From positions 37,679 to 90,237 of the forward strand of contig NZ_DFUE01000042.1 of the NCBI RefSeq assembly GCF_002379585.1: a stretch of 52,559 nt of DNA, read 5' to 3'. The notes below the pieces were generated by a model that made no database searches, had not been told where the DNA came from, and saw only the letters and a program-made list of their open reading frames with translations. Source of the stretch: Pseudomonas sp. UBA4194 (GTDB taxonomy: Bacteria > Pseudomonadota > Gammaproteobacteria > Pseudomonadales > Pseudomonadaceae). A program made the position numbers and the translations under genes. Of this stretch, positions 24,052 to 32,416 are shown in pieces. The first letter of the stretch is position 1, and each line of letters starts with the position of its first letter.

Positions 24052-24681
24052 ATGGATGATTCCGACTACCTACGCCTGCTCACCAGCCAAGCCGAGCAGG
24101 CCAACGCCTTCCTTTCCAATGCCCGCAAATGGGAGCGTGAGCGTTGGGTTTGCGAGCGCCTGCTGCAAGGGTTGAACATCCCCTACCGCCCGGACGAGTT
24201 CACGCCTGCCGGCCAGGAGCCTCCCGACGTGCTGTTTCGCGAGGCCAGCTTCGAGGTGTTCTTCGTATTGGACGAGGGTCGCCGGCTCAACGACGAATGG
24301 CGCGAAGAACTGCAACGCCGGCGCAGTGCGTTTTCCCTGAGCCAGTTGGTACGCCGCGAGGCACGCCCAAAGCGAATACGGGCGCCAGAGCTGTTGCAGC
24401 GTCTGGCGCCGACCCTGCGCAAAAAAGCCCACAACTACCGCGAGCGGGGGCTGGATCTAGGTGAACTGGACATCATCGCCTTCGCCAGTCTCAAGCGAGA
24501 GATCCTCGATCTGAACAGCCATTTCCCGCCCCCCACGGAGTTTCTGCGCCAGGGGTGGCGGTCGCTGTCGTTGGTCGGGCCTACGTTTGCTCGGGTGTTG
24601 TTTGCCCATCCCGATGCACCTGATTTTCTACGGGCCAATCTGGGGCGCAGCATTGTGTTCGATGTGGGGATCAGTTTATGA
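24052..24681 (+). CDS. DUF1780 domain-containing protein
   Basis: A 209-residue soluble protein of DUF1780, a Pseudomonas-lineage family encoded near ndh. Visible features are a helical N-terminus (LLTSQAEQANAFLSNARKWERERWV), the EPPDVLFREASFEVFFVLDEGRRLN segment resembling a nuclease-like core (acidic residues within E-x-D...E), and a long basic helix RKKAHNYRERGL. The catalytic reading is inference from the spacing; no activity is known. Neighbours DUF3094 and ndh follow on the same strand, after a repeat-filled gap. Confidence 0.85.
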   Translation: MDDSDYLRLLTSQAEQANAFLSNARKWERERWVCERLLQGLNIPYRPDEFTPAGQEPPDVLFREASFEVFFVLDEGRRLNDEWREELQRRRSAFSLSQLVRREARPKRIRAPELLQRLAPTLRKKAHNYRERGLDLGELDIIAFASLKREILDLNSHFPPPTEFLRQGWRSLSLVGPTFARVLFAHPDAPDFLRANLGRSIVFDVGISL

Positions 24682-24684
24682 GAA

Positions 24685-25005
24685 GTGGGTTGGCCGGGCT
24701 GGCCTCATCGCGGGTAGAACCCGCTCCCACAGGGGGCCGCAGTGCATGCGGGATCCTGGGTGGGATCTAGGCCTGGCTGGGATGATGGCCGTGAGAGGTG
24801 GGTTGGCTGGGCTGGCCCCATCGCGGGTAGAACCCGCTCCCACAGGGGGGCCGCAGTGCATGCGGGGGCCTGGGTGGGACCTGGGTCTGGCTGGCGTGAT
24901 GGCTGTGAGAGGTGGGTTGGCCTCATTGGGGGTGGAACCTGCTTCAACAGCAGATCGCGCTGCATGCAGGCTCCTGTGGGAGCGGGTTCTACCCGCGATG
25001 GGGCC
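24685..25005. repeat. Tandem ~113-bp repeat containing REP, plus inverted REP
   Basis: A unit of about 113 bp beginning GTGGGTTGGC and containing a REP core occurs at 24685-24797 and 24798-24911, then as a shortened, diverged third copy from 24912 to about 24965. An opposite-facing REP with core GCGGGTTCTACCCGC follows at 24973-25005. All lie between the DUF1780 and DUF3094 genes, and no gene is present in this ~400-bp gap. Confidence 0.8.
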
Positions 25006-25089
25006 AGTGCTCACAACACAAATCCCCCTGCTGCCACTGAACACTGTAGCTTTATCACAGTCTGAAACGTCTATCCTTTCGAGGCCATC

Positions 25090-25263
25090 ATGACCAGCCG
25101 CCTGAACCCCGACGACCAGCAACGTGTCGACGAGTACCTGCGAGCCCCTCAGCACCAAGTCGAGCGCCGGCCTTTTCGGCCCTGGCTGCTCCTTGTGCTG
25201 ACGATCGCAGTGGTGATTGGCCTGGGTCTGTTGAGCCGTCTGCTCAGTGGAATGGTGCTATGA
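25090..25263 (+). CDS. DUF3094 family small membrane protein
   Basis: A 57-residue protein starting MTSRLNPDDQQRVDEYL and ending with one membrane helix (RPWLLLVLTIAVVIGLGLL). This layout is the DUF3094 family, encoded just upstream of ndh in Pseudomonas. The ATG at 25090 begins right at the family start, though no strong ribosome site is visible. The gap to ndh is about 63 nt, so the two are probably one transcript. The function is unknown. Confidence 0.8.
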   Translation: MTSRLNPDDQQRVDEYLRAPQHQVERRPFRPWLLLVLTIAVVIGLGLLSRLLSGMVL

Positions 25264-25326
25264 GCTGCCTGGCGCTCGCCCTTCCCGCAGACCTCCCGAA
25301 TTCCGTAAACCTTATGAGATATCCCC

Positions 25327-26628
25327 ATGACACACCGTATCGTTATTGTCGGCGGCGGCGCCGGCGGCCTGGAGTTGGCTACCCGCCTGGGTAAAACCCT
25401 GGGCAAGCGCGGCACTGCCAGCGTCACGCTGGTAGACGCCAATCTCACGCACATCTGGAAGCCTCTGTTGCATGAAGTGGCGGCCGGCTCGTTGAACTCG
25501 TCCGAGGATGAGCTGAACTACGTCGCCCAAGCCAAGTGGAACCACTTCGAATTCCAGTTGGGCCGCATGAGCAGCCTGGATCGTGCCGCCAGGCAGATCC
25601 ACCTCAGCGCCACCCTGGACCCGGAAACCGGTCAGGACCTGGTGCCTGCCCGTTCGATCAGCTACGACACCCTGGTGATCGCGGTCGGCAGCACCACCAA
25701 CGACTTCGGTACCCAGGGCGCCGCAGAGCACTGCCTGTTCCTGGACACCCGCAAACAGGCCGAGCGCTTCCACCAGCAATTGCTCAACCACTACCTGCGT
25801 GCCCACGCCGGCCACGATGAAAGCCGCGAGCAGATCAGCGTGGCGATTGTCGGCGCCGGTGCCACCGGGGTGGAACTGGCCGCCGAGCTGCACAACGCCG
25901 CCAAGGAACTGGCCGCCTATGGTCTGGGCCGGATCGCGCCGGAAAACATGCGTATCACCCTGATCGAGGCCGGACCACGCGTATTGCCCGCACTGCCGGA
26001 ACGTATCGGCAACCCGGTGCACAAGACCTTGGAAAAGCTCGGCGTGACGGTGCTCACCAATGCCGCGGTCAGCGAAGTGACCGCCGATAACCTGGTGACC
26101 GCCACAGGCCAGGTGATTCCGGCGGGCTTGAAGGTATGGGCGGCGGGCATCCGCGCGCCGGGCTTCCTGCATGAGATCGATGGCCTGGAAACCAACCGCA
26201 TCAACCAATTGGTGGTACGCCCTACCCTGCAGACCACACGCGACGACAACATCTTCGCCTTCGGCGACTGTGCCGCCTGCCCTCAACCCGGCACGGATCG
26301 CAACGTACCGCCGCGCGCCCAAGCCGCTCACCAGCAGGCCTCCCTGCTGGCCAAGTCGCTGAAGCTGCGCATCGAGGGCAAGGCGCTGCCGGAGTACACC
26401 TACAAGGACTACGGCTCGCTGATTTCGCTGTCGCACTTCTCGGCGGTCGGCAACCTGATGGGCAACCTGACCGGCAGCGTGATGCTGGAAGGGTGGCTGG
26501 CGCGGATGTTCTATGTGTCGCTGTACCGGATGCACCAGGCGGCGCTGTATGGGTTGTTCAGGACCGCGATGTTGATGCTGGGCAGCCGTATCGGGCGGGG
26601 CACGGAGCCGCGGTTGAAGTTGCACTGA
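25327..26628 (+). CDS. ndh: NADH dehydrogenase, type II (NDH-2)
   Basis: A 433-residue FAD-dependent, non-proton-pumping NADH:quinone oxidoreductase at the inner membrane. The FAD-binding motif IVIVGGGAGGLEL opens the protein; the NADH-binding motif VAIVGAGATGVELAAEL lies near residues 173-190, and the second FAD contact IFAFGDCAACPQPG near 309-322. A C-terminal amphipathic segment likely anchors it to the membrane. The length and order of motifs are normal for NDH-2. Confidence 0.94.
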   Translation: MTHRIVIVGGGAGGLELATRLGKTLGKRGTASVTLVDANLTHIWKPLLHEVAAGSLNSSEDELNYVAQAKWNHFEFQLGRMSSLDRAARQIHLSATLDPETGQDLVPARSISYDTLVIAVGSTTNDFGTQGAAEHCLFLDTRKQAERFHQQLLNHYLRAHAGHDESREQISVAIVGAGATGVELAAELHNAAKELAAYGLGRIAPENMRITLIEAGPRVLPALPERIGNPVHKTLEKLGVTVLTNAAVSEVTADNLVTATGQVIPAGLKVWAAGIRAPGFLHEIDGLETNRINQLVVRPTLQTTRDDNIFAFGDCAACPQPGTDRNVPPRAQAAHQQASLLAKSLKLRIEGKALPEYTYKDYGSLISLSHFSAVGNLMGNLTGSVMLEGWLARMFYVSLYRMHQAALYGLFRTAMLMLGSRIGRGTEPRLKLH

Positions 26629-26652
26629 TCCGAGGGAGGTAGCGGCTGTACC

Positions 26653-26762
26653 GACGCCTTCGCGGCTGTACGCCGCTCCTACGCGAGCAGTACGTGTCCT
26701 GTAGGAGCCGCGTACAGGCCCGCTCAAACCTGTGGGAGCGGGCTCTGCCCGCGATGAGGCCG
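26653..26762. repeat. Two repeat families side by side
   Basis: An inverted pair of the 'CTTCGCGGCTGTACGCCGCT' family (26653-26684 and 26700-26720) is followed by one REP copy with core GCGGGCTCTGCCCGC (26729-26762). They occupy the gap between ndh and the tRNA cluster. Confidence 0.8.
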
Positions 26763-26800
26763 ACACAGCCACTGATGAACCTCAAAAAACACGCAAAAAA

Positions 26801-26828
26801 AAGGCGCCCATCTAAGGCGCCTTTTTTT
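26801..26828. terminator. Bidirectional terminator between ndh and tRNA-Pro
   Basis: The stem AAGGCGCC (26801-26808) / GGCGCCTT (26815-26822) is flanked by A-run upstream and T-run downstream, so it works both for ndh on the plus strand and for tRNA-Pro on the minus strand. Confidence 0.85.
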
Positions 26829-26834
26829 CGAATA

Positions 26835-26911
26835 TGGTCGGGGTAAGGGGATTCGAACTCCTGACATCCTGCTCCCAAAGCAGGCGCGCTACCGGACTGC
26901 GCTATACCCCG
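26835..26911 (-). tRNA. tRNA-Pro (anticodon TGG), copy 1
   Basis: A complete 77-nt cloverleaf starting CGGGGTATAGCGCAG, anticodon loop with TGG (CTTTGGG), T loop TTCGAATC and encoded CCA. It is identical to the second copy at 27092-27168. Confidence 0.95.
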
Positions 26912-26914
26912 GTA

Positions 26915-26952
26915 CAAAAAAGGCACCCCGAAAGGCGCCTTCTTTGGTGCCT
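26915..26952 (-). terminator. Terminator after tRNA-Lys
   Basis: The stem AGGCACC (26921-26927) / GGTGCCT (26946-26952) encloses a smaller palindrome AAGGCGCCTT; on the minus strand a T-run follows. It separates tRNA-Lys from the extra tRNA-Pro copy downstream. Confidence 0.75.
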
Positions 26953-27010
26953 GATGCTGTTAAACACCAGGACTTCCTTAAGATCTGACCCGGCGAACCG
27001 GAATCAAAAA

Positions 27011-27086
27011 TGGTGGGTCGTGTGGGATTCGAACCTACGACCAATTGGTTAAAAGCCAACTGCTCTACCAACTGAGCTAACGACCC
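27011..27086 (-). tRNA. tRNA-Lys (anticodon TTT)
   Basis: A complete 76-nt cloverleaf starting GGGTCGTTAGCTCAG, anticodon loop CTTTTAA, T loop TTCGAATC and encoded CCA. It is transcribed with tRNA-Asn and the second tRNA-Pro, 5 nt from the latter. Confidence 0.95.
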
Positions 27087-27091
27087 AAATA

Positions 27092-27168
27092 TGGTCGGGG
27101 TAAGGGGATTCGAACTCCTGACATCCTGCTCCCAAAGCAGGCGCGCTACCGGACTGCGCTATACCCCG
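27092..27168 (-). tRNA. tRNA-Pro (anticodon TGG), copy 2
   Basis: A 77-nt tRNA identical to the copy at 26835-26911. It lies between tRNA-Asn (upstream on the minus strand) and tRNA-Lys, forming an Asn-Pro-Lys transcript. Confidence 0.95.
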
Positions 27169-27178
27169 ATATGAAATT

Positions 27179-27254
27179 TGGCTCCGTGACCAGGACTCGA
27201 ACCTGGGACCCAATGATTAACAGTCATTTGCTCTACCGACTGAGCTATCACGGA
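27179..27254 (-). tRNA. tRNA-Asn (anticodon GTT)
   Basis: A complete 76-nt cloverleaf starting TCCGTGATAGCTCAG, anticodon loop CTGTTAA, T loop TTCGAGTC and encoded CCA. It is the first gene of the minus-strand tRNA transcript, whose promoter would lie in the AT-rich sequence just right of it. Confidence 0.95.
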
Positions 27255-27539
27255 ACTATCAATTTCAGTACATCTACAACTGCTACAGCTTCAAGCCTGT
27301 ATCACTACCGCCTTGAACTCTTCGACCTGTTCGCATCGCTGCGTTCATGTCTCTGAGGCGCGCTATTCTACAATCTTCAAAACCCCTGTCAACCCTTAAA
27401 TCGCTTTCAAGACACTGATTTGCAACTTTTTTTCAGAACCGGGTGAAACGTTCGGCTCTGCGGGATGACCGACAGCGGGGCGCACTTTACAAGCCTTGAA
27501 ATGAAAATGCAACGGGAAATCAATGGGGTGTGTCAGATC

Positions 27540-27641
27540 GGGCCTCATCGCGGGCAGAGCCCGCTCCCACAGGATCAATGGGTGCCGGTCATTTCCGATA
27601 CACCCCTATTTCGGTGGGAGCGGGCTCTGCCCGCGATGGCG
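27540..27641. repeat. Inverted pair of REP elements
   Basis: Opposite-facing REP copies at 27540-27573 and 27613-27641 sit between the tRNA cluster and the clpB stop. The remaining ~400-bp gap (27255-27658) shows no gene. Confidence 0.82.
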
Positions 27642-27658
27642 ACCTCCCTCACACCACG

Positions 27659-30223
27659 TTACCCAAAAACAATCTCATCATCTGCCACCGACGCCGTCAC
27701 CGACGTGCCCGGCAGGAATCGCCCGGACAGGATCAACTGCGCCAGCGGGTTCTCGATCCAGCGCTGGATTGCCCGCTTGAGGGGCCGCGCGCCGTACACC
27801 GGGTCGTAGCCAACGGCAATCAGCTTGTCCAACGCCTCGTCGCTCAGTTCCAGGCGCAGCTCGCGCTCGGCCAGGCGGCTGCGCAGGCGGGCCAGTTGGA
27901 TCTGGGTGATACCGGCAATCTGATCCCGGGCCAACGGCTCGAAGATCACCACCTCGTCGATACGGTTGACGAACTCCGGCCGGAAGTGGCTACCCACCGC
28001 GTCCATTACCGCCGCGCGTTGCGCCTCGCGGTCGCCCACCAACTCCTGAATCCGCGCCGACCCCAGGTTGGAGGTCATCACGATCACGGTATTGCGAAAG
28101 TCCACCGTACGGCCGTGGCTGTCGGTCAGACGGCCGTCTTCAAGCACTTGAAGCAGCACGTTGAACACATCCGGATGCGCCTTCTCCACCTCGTCCAGCA
28201 GCACCACCGAGTACGGCTTGCGGCGCACGGCTTCGGTCAGGTAGCCACCCTCCTCGTAACCCACATAGCCCGGTGGAGCACCGATCAGCCGCGCCACGGA
28301 ATGCTTCTCCATGAACTCGGACATGTCGATACGCACCATGGCTTCTTCGGTATCGAAGAGAAACTCGGCCAGCGCCTTGCACAACTCGGTCTTGCCCACG
28401 CCGGTAGGGCCCAGGAACATGAACGAGCCACTGGGGCGGTTGGGGTCCGAGAGGCCGGCACGTGAGCGCCGTACCGCATTGGAGACAGCCACCACGGCCT
28501 CGTTCTGACCAATCACACGCTGGTGCAAAAGGCTTTCCATCTTCAACAGCTTTTCACGCTCGCCTTCGAGCATCTTGGACACCGGAATCCCGGTCCACTT
28601 GGACACCACTTCGGCGATCTCTTCCTCGGTCACCTTGCTGCGCAGCAGTTGGTTGTCGCTCTTGCCGTGCTGGTCGACCATCTGCAGGCTGCGTTCCAGA
28701 TCCGGGATGACCCCATACTGCAACTCGGCCATGCGGCTCAGGTCGCCACGTCGACGGGCGGCTTCCAGCTCCTGGCGGGACTGTTCGATCTTCTGCTGAA
28801 TCTGAGCAGAGCCTTGAACCTCGGCCTTCTCGGACGTCCAGATTTCCTCGAGGTCGGCATACTCACGCTCCAACCGATTGATTTCTTCGGTGAGCTTCTC
28901 CAGGCGCTTGATCGCGGCCTCGTCGTCTTCCTTCTTCAGTGCCTGGGATTCCACCTTGAGCTGAATCAGGCGGCGCTCCAAACGGTCCAGCACTTCGGGC
29001 TTGGAATCGATTTCCATGCGAATACGGCTGGCGGCTTCGTCGATCAGGTCGATGGCCTTGTCGGGCAACTGACGATCGGTGATGTAGCGATGGCTGAGCT
29101 TGGCCGCCGCGATGATCGCGCCGTCGGTGATGGCCACCTTGTGGTGCACTTCGTAGCGCTCCTTCAGGCCGCGCAGGATGGCGATGGTGTCTTCTTCGCT
29201 CGGCTCCTCCACCAGCACCTTCTGGAAACGCCGCTCCAGCGCTGCATCTTTCTCTATGTATTGGCGGTACTCATTGAGCGTGGTCGCGCCCACGCAGTGC
29301 AGTTCGCCGCGAGCCAGGGCCGGCTTGAGCATATTGCCAGCGTCCATGGAGCCTTCGCCCTTGCCGGCGCCGACCATGGTGTGCAGCTCGTCGATGAACA
29401 GGATGATTTGCCCTTCCTGCTTGGACAGATCGTTGAGCAGCCCCTTGAGGCGCTCTTCGAACTCGCCGCGGAACTTGGCGCCGGCGATCAACGCCCCCAT
29501 GTCCAGGGACAGCAGGCGCTTGCCCTTGAGGCCGTCAGGCACTTCACCATTGATGATGCGCTGCGCCAGGCCCTCGGCAATGGCGGTCTTGCCCACACCG
29601 GGCTCGCCGATCAACACGGGGTTGTTCTTGGTACGGCGCTGCAGGACCTGGATGGTGCGGCGAATTTCATCGTCGCGGCCGATGACCGGGTCCAGCTTGC
29701 CCTCTTCGGCGCGCTTGGTCAGGTCGACCGTGTATTTTTCCAGGGCCTTGCGCGATTCCTCGGCGTTGGGGTCATTGACCGCTTCACCGCCGCGCAGGTT
29801 GACGATGGCGTTTTCCAGCGCTTTCTTGCTCACGCCCTGACCGAGCAGCAATTTACCCAGCTTGCTGTTCTCGTCCATGGCGCCCAGCAGCACCAGCTCG
29901 CTGGAGATGAATTGATCACCCTTCTGCTGCGCCAGGCGGTCAGCCTGGTTGAGCAGGCGCGCCAGGTCCTGGGACATGTTGACGTCGCCGGTAGGGTTCT
30001 GGATTTTCGGCAGCTGGTCGAGTTCCTTGCTCAACGCCTTGCGCAGGCTGTTGACGTCGAAACCGACCTGCATCAGCAGGGGCTTGATGGAACCGCCCTG
30101 TTGGTCGAGCAGCGCCTGCATGAGGTGGGCCGGCTCGATGGCGGGATGATCCATACCCACCGCCAGGGATTGGGCATCGGATAAGGCTAATTGCAACTTG
30201 CTGGTCAAACGGTCTATACGCAT
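27659..30223 (-). CDS. clpB: ClpB, ATP-dependent disaggregase
   Basis: An 854-residue Hsp100 chaperone that extracts proteins from aggregates with DnaK. Order of parts: N-domain (1-150, LTSKLQLALSDAQSLAVG), first AAA+ module with Walker A GEPGVGKT near residue 205 and Walker B IILFIDELHT, the coiled-coil middle domain (LERRLIQLKVESQALKKEDD to about 540), and second AAA+ module with Walker A GPTGVGKTE near 605 and the substrate pore GYVGYEEGG. The length is standard. GGAAGG lies before the start at 30223. A sigma32-type promoter is visible upstream. Confidence 0.98.
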   Translation of the reverse strand: MRIDRLTSKLQLALSDAQSLAVGMDHPAIEPAHLMQALLDQQGGSIKPLLMQVGFDVNSLRKALSKELDQLPKIQNPTGDVNMSQDLARLLNQADRLAQQKGDQFISSELVLLGAMDENSKLGKLLLGQGVSKKALENAIVNLRGGEAVNDPNAEESRKALEKYTVDLTKRAEEGKLDPVIGRDDEIRRTIQVLQRRTKNNPVLIGEPGVGKTAIAEGLAQRIINGEVPDGLKGKRLLSLDMGALIAGAKFRGEFEERLKGLLNDLSKQEGQIILFIDELHTMVGAGKGEGSMDAGNMLKPALARGELHCVGATTLNEYRQYIEKDAALERRFQKVLVEEPSEEDTIAILRGLKERYEVHHKVAITDGAIIAAAKLSHRYITDRQLPDKAIDLIDEAASRIRMEIDSKPEVLDRLERRLIQLKVESQALKKEDDEAAIKRLEKLTEEINRLEREYADLEEIWTSEKAEVQGSAQIQQKIEQSRQELEAARRRGDLSRMAELQYGVIPDLERSLQMVDQHGKSDNQLLRSKVTEEEIAEVVSKWTGIPVSKMLEGEREKLLKMESLLHQRVIGQNEAVVAVSNAVRRSRAGLSDPNRPSGSFMFLGPTGVGKTELCKALAEFLFDTEEAMVRIDMSEFMEKHSVARLIGAPPGYVGYEEGGYLTEAVRRKPYSVVLLDEVEKAHPDVFNVLLQVLEDGRLTDSHGRTVDFRNTVIVMTSNLGSARIQELVGDREAQRAAVMDAVGSHFRPEFVNRIDEVVIFEPLARDQIAGITQIQLARLRSRLAERELRLELSDEALDKLIAVGYDPVYGARPLKRAIQRWIENPLAQLILSGRFLPGTSVTASVADDEIVFG

Positions 30224-30296
30224 GAGTCACCTTCCTAATGGGGCAGGCCGGAGCGATGGACACACCTGATGAAGAAAACCTGCCAGAGATGACAGT

Positions 30297-30325
30297 TAGA
30301 TGGGGGGTGTTGGGGAAGATTCAAG
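30297..30325 (-). promoter_or_regulatory. Sigma32 (RpoH) promoter of clpB
   Basis: On the minus strand CTTGAA (30325-30320), a 14-nt spacer and CCCCATCTA (30305-30297) match the heat-shock consensus CTTGAA / CCCCATnTA almost exactly. It lies about 75 nt upstream of the clpB start. Confidence 0.85.
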
Positions 30326-30360
30326 GATGGGGGTTGCAAACAATGCTGTGGTGTGCCAAT

Positions 30361-30557
30361 ACCGGCCCCTTCGCGGCTTCACGCCGCTCCTACAAAAGCC
30401 CCCCCTGTAGGAGCGGCGTAAAGCCGCGAAGAGGCCCCTGAGCCGTACAAAAAACCATACAAACCTGTGGGAGCGGGTTCTACCCGCGATGAGGCCCTGA
30501 AGCCCTGCACACTTCCATACAACCCTGTGGGAGCGGGTTCTACCCGCGATGAGGCCC
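30361..30557. repeat. Cluster of two repeat families upstream of clpB
   Basis: An inverted pair of the 'TTCGCGGCTTCACGCCGCTC' family (30361-30440) is followed by two same-direction REP copies with core GCGGGTTCTACCCGC (30464-30497 and 30524-30557). The last two are part of a 60-bp tandem duplication. Confidence 0.82.
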
Positions 30558-30569
30558 GCCGCCGCGCAG

Positions 30570-31307
30570 CTACTCTTCCAGCCACACCACCGAAGCAAAC
30601 CGTCCGGTACGCGCAGCGCGACGATACGAGAAAAACCGCTCATCCTCGATCGTGCACAGCCCTCCCCCGTACACCGCCGTCACCCCCACCGCCGCCAGAC
30701 GCAAACGGGCCAGGGCATAGATGTCGGCAATGAACTTATCGGGGGCCGCCCCAGGCACAAAAGCCTCAGCGGTTTGCGGATGGGTAGCCAGGAAGGTTTC
30801 GCGCACCTCGGCGCCCACCTCGAAATTGCGCGGCCCGATCGCCGGGCCCAGCCACACCAGCAACTGATCCGGCGACTCGGCAAAACTGTGAACGGTGGCT
30901 TCGAGCACCCCGTTGGCCAGTCCTCGCCAACCGGCGTGGGCCGCCGCCACCTGCGTGCCGTTGCGGTTGCAGAACAGTGCAGGCAGGCAGTCAGCCGTCA
31001 TCGCCGTACAAGCGATGCCAGGGGTGGTGCTCCAGCTGGCGTCGGCTTCCAGCACCCGCGCCGGATCGGCCTCGACCACCTTGATACCGTGGACCTGGCT
31101 CAACCATGCCGGCAGGATGCCGAAGTGTGAGGTCAAACGCTGGCGATTCTGGGCCACGGCCTCGGCGCTGTCGCCAACGTGATTGCCCAGATTCAGGCTC
31201 GCATAGGGCGCCTCGCTGACGCCCCCTTCACGGGTAGTCACGCAGGCCCTGACCCGCTCTGGCGCCGGCCAGTCGGGAATCAGCAGGCCCTGCGCGAAGT
31301 CATTCAC
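30570..31307 (-). CDS. pgeF: Peptidoglycan editing factor PgeF / YfiH (multicopper polyphenol oxidase family)
   Basis: A 245-residue DUF152/YfiH protein. The zinc-site residues are visible in SQVHGIKVV (His), TADCLPALF (Cys) and AAAHAGWRGLANG (His). The family has purine nucleoside hydrolase/phosphorylase activity, and E. coli YfiH removes Ser-containing UDP-MurNAc errors. The start is a GTG at 31307 that overlaps the rluD stop (GTGA), so translation is coupled to rluD. rluD-pgeF is a conserved pair upstream of clpB. Confidence 0.9.
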   Translation of the reverse strand: MNDFAQGLLIPDWPAPERVRACVTTREGGVSEAPYASLNLGNHVGDSAEAVAQNRQRLTSHFGILPAWLSQVHGIKVVEADPARVLEADASWSTTPGIACTAMTADCLPALFCNRNGTQVAAAHAGWRGLANGVLEATVHSFAESPDQLLVWLGPAIGPRNFEVGAEVRETFLATHPQTAEAFVPGAAPDKFIADIYALARLRLAAVGVTAVYGGGLCTIEDERFFSYRRAARTGRFASVVWLEE

Positions 31308-32266
31308 CCGACGAATGCCTCGCGATCCTGCTTGAGCAGGGAGAGCAGCCAGACGAAATCGTCCGGCAGCGACGACTCCCACCCCATGCGCTCACCGGTG
31401 GTCGGGTGATCCAGCTCCAGGAAGCGCGCGTGCAGCGCCTGGCGCGGGAAGGTTTTCAGCGCATCGACCATGGTCGCGCTGGCGGCCGGCGGAATGCGGA
31501 AGCGACCGCCATAGGCCTGATCGCCGACCAACGGGAAGTTGATGTGCGACATATGGACACGGATCTGGTGAGTCCGACCGGTTTCCAGCTTCACCCGCAC
31601 ATGGGTGTGGGAACGGAAGCGCTCGAGCACGCGGTAGTGGCTGACAGCCTGCTTGCCGCCTTCCATCACCGCCATGCGCTGGCGCTGCTGGCCGTGCCGA
31701 CCGATGGGCGCGTTGATCTTGCCGCCGGCGGTGACCACGCCGATGACGATGCACTCATAGATGCGGCTCACCGACCGGCTCTGCAACTGAGCGACCAGTT
31801 GGGTCTGTGCCTGGATGGTCTTGGCGACCACCATCAGACCGGTGGTGTCCTTGTCCAGACGATGGACAATGCCCGCGCGCGGCACATTGATGATGTCCGG
31901 CACGTGGTGCAGCAGGGCATTGAGCAAGGTACCGTCGGCATGACCGGCGGCGGGATGCACCACCAGGCCCGCGGGCTTGTTGATGACAAGGATCTGGTCG
32001 TCTTCGTAGACGATGTCCAGTTCGATGTCCTGGGCCACCCATTCACCTTGCGCCTCTTGCTCGGCATTGAGCTCGAGCACGGAGCCGCCATGCACGGTAT
32101 CGCGCGGGCGCAGCACGCCCCCGTCCACGGTCAGGCGGCCCTCTTTTATCCAGGCGGAAAGGCGCGAGCGCGAGTGCTCGGCGAACAATTGGGCGGCGAC
32201 TTGGTCGAGGCGTTGACCGCCCAAATCGGACGGTACCTCTGCGCGAAGTTGTATGATCTCGGACAT
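31304..32266 (-). CDS. rluD: RluD, 23S rRNA pseudouridine(1911/1915/1917) synthase
   Basis: A 320-residue synthase acting on helix 69 of 23S rRNA. An S4 RNA-binding domain (GQRLDQVAAQLFAEHSRSRLSAWIKEG) occupies about residues 15-75; the catalytic motif GIVHRLDKDTTGLMVVAK holds the active Asp, and the C-terminal ETGRTHQIRVHM and GDQAYGG motifs complete the RluA family pattern. The start at 32266 gives the family-typical N-terminus. It is divergent from bamD, the conserved arrangement. Confidence 0.95.
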   Translation of the reverse strand: MSEIIQLRAEVPSDLGGQRLDQVAAQLFAEHSRSRLSAWIKEGRLTVDGGVLRPRDTVHGGSVLELNAEQEAQGEWVAQDIELDIVYEDDQILVINKPAGLVVHPAAGHADGTLLNALLHHVPDIINVPRAGIVHRLDKDTTGLMVVAKTIQAQTQLVAQLQSRSVSRIYECIVIGVVTAGGKINAPIGRHGQQRQRMAVMEGGKQAVSHYRVLERFRSHTHVRVKLETGRTHQIRVHMSHINFPLVGDQAYGGRFRIPPAASATMVDALKTFPRQALHARFLELDHPTTGERMGWESSLPDDFVWLLSLLKQDREAFVG

Positions 32267-32416
32267 GCTCGGACTAGGCGGCGGCACAGCCTTTGGTTTC
32301 AGCTGCACGCTTGTGGTTAAATACGGCGTCTTTTGCCCCGGGGGTTCCACGGGGTGCTCATCATAACAGGACGGCCACGCCCGAGACAGCGGCCGTTTAT
32401 AGGGACGCAAGCCGCC

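Noticed and set aside
23848..25005. Possible CRISPR array from the repeated 30-35-bp palindromes
   Set aside because: Spacing and orientation are irregular and the repeats match the REP family found all over the window; no cas genes are near.
28523..30184. Long plus-strand reading frame opposite clpB
   Set aside because: Shadow of clpB; no domain and no ribosome site.
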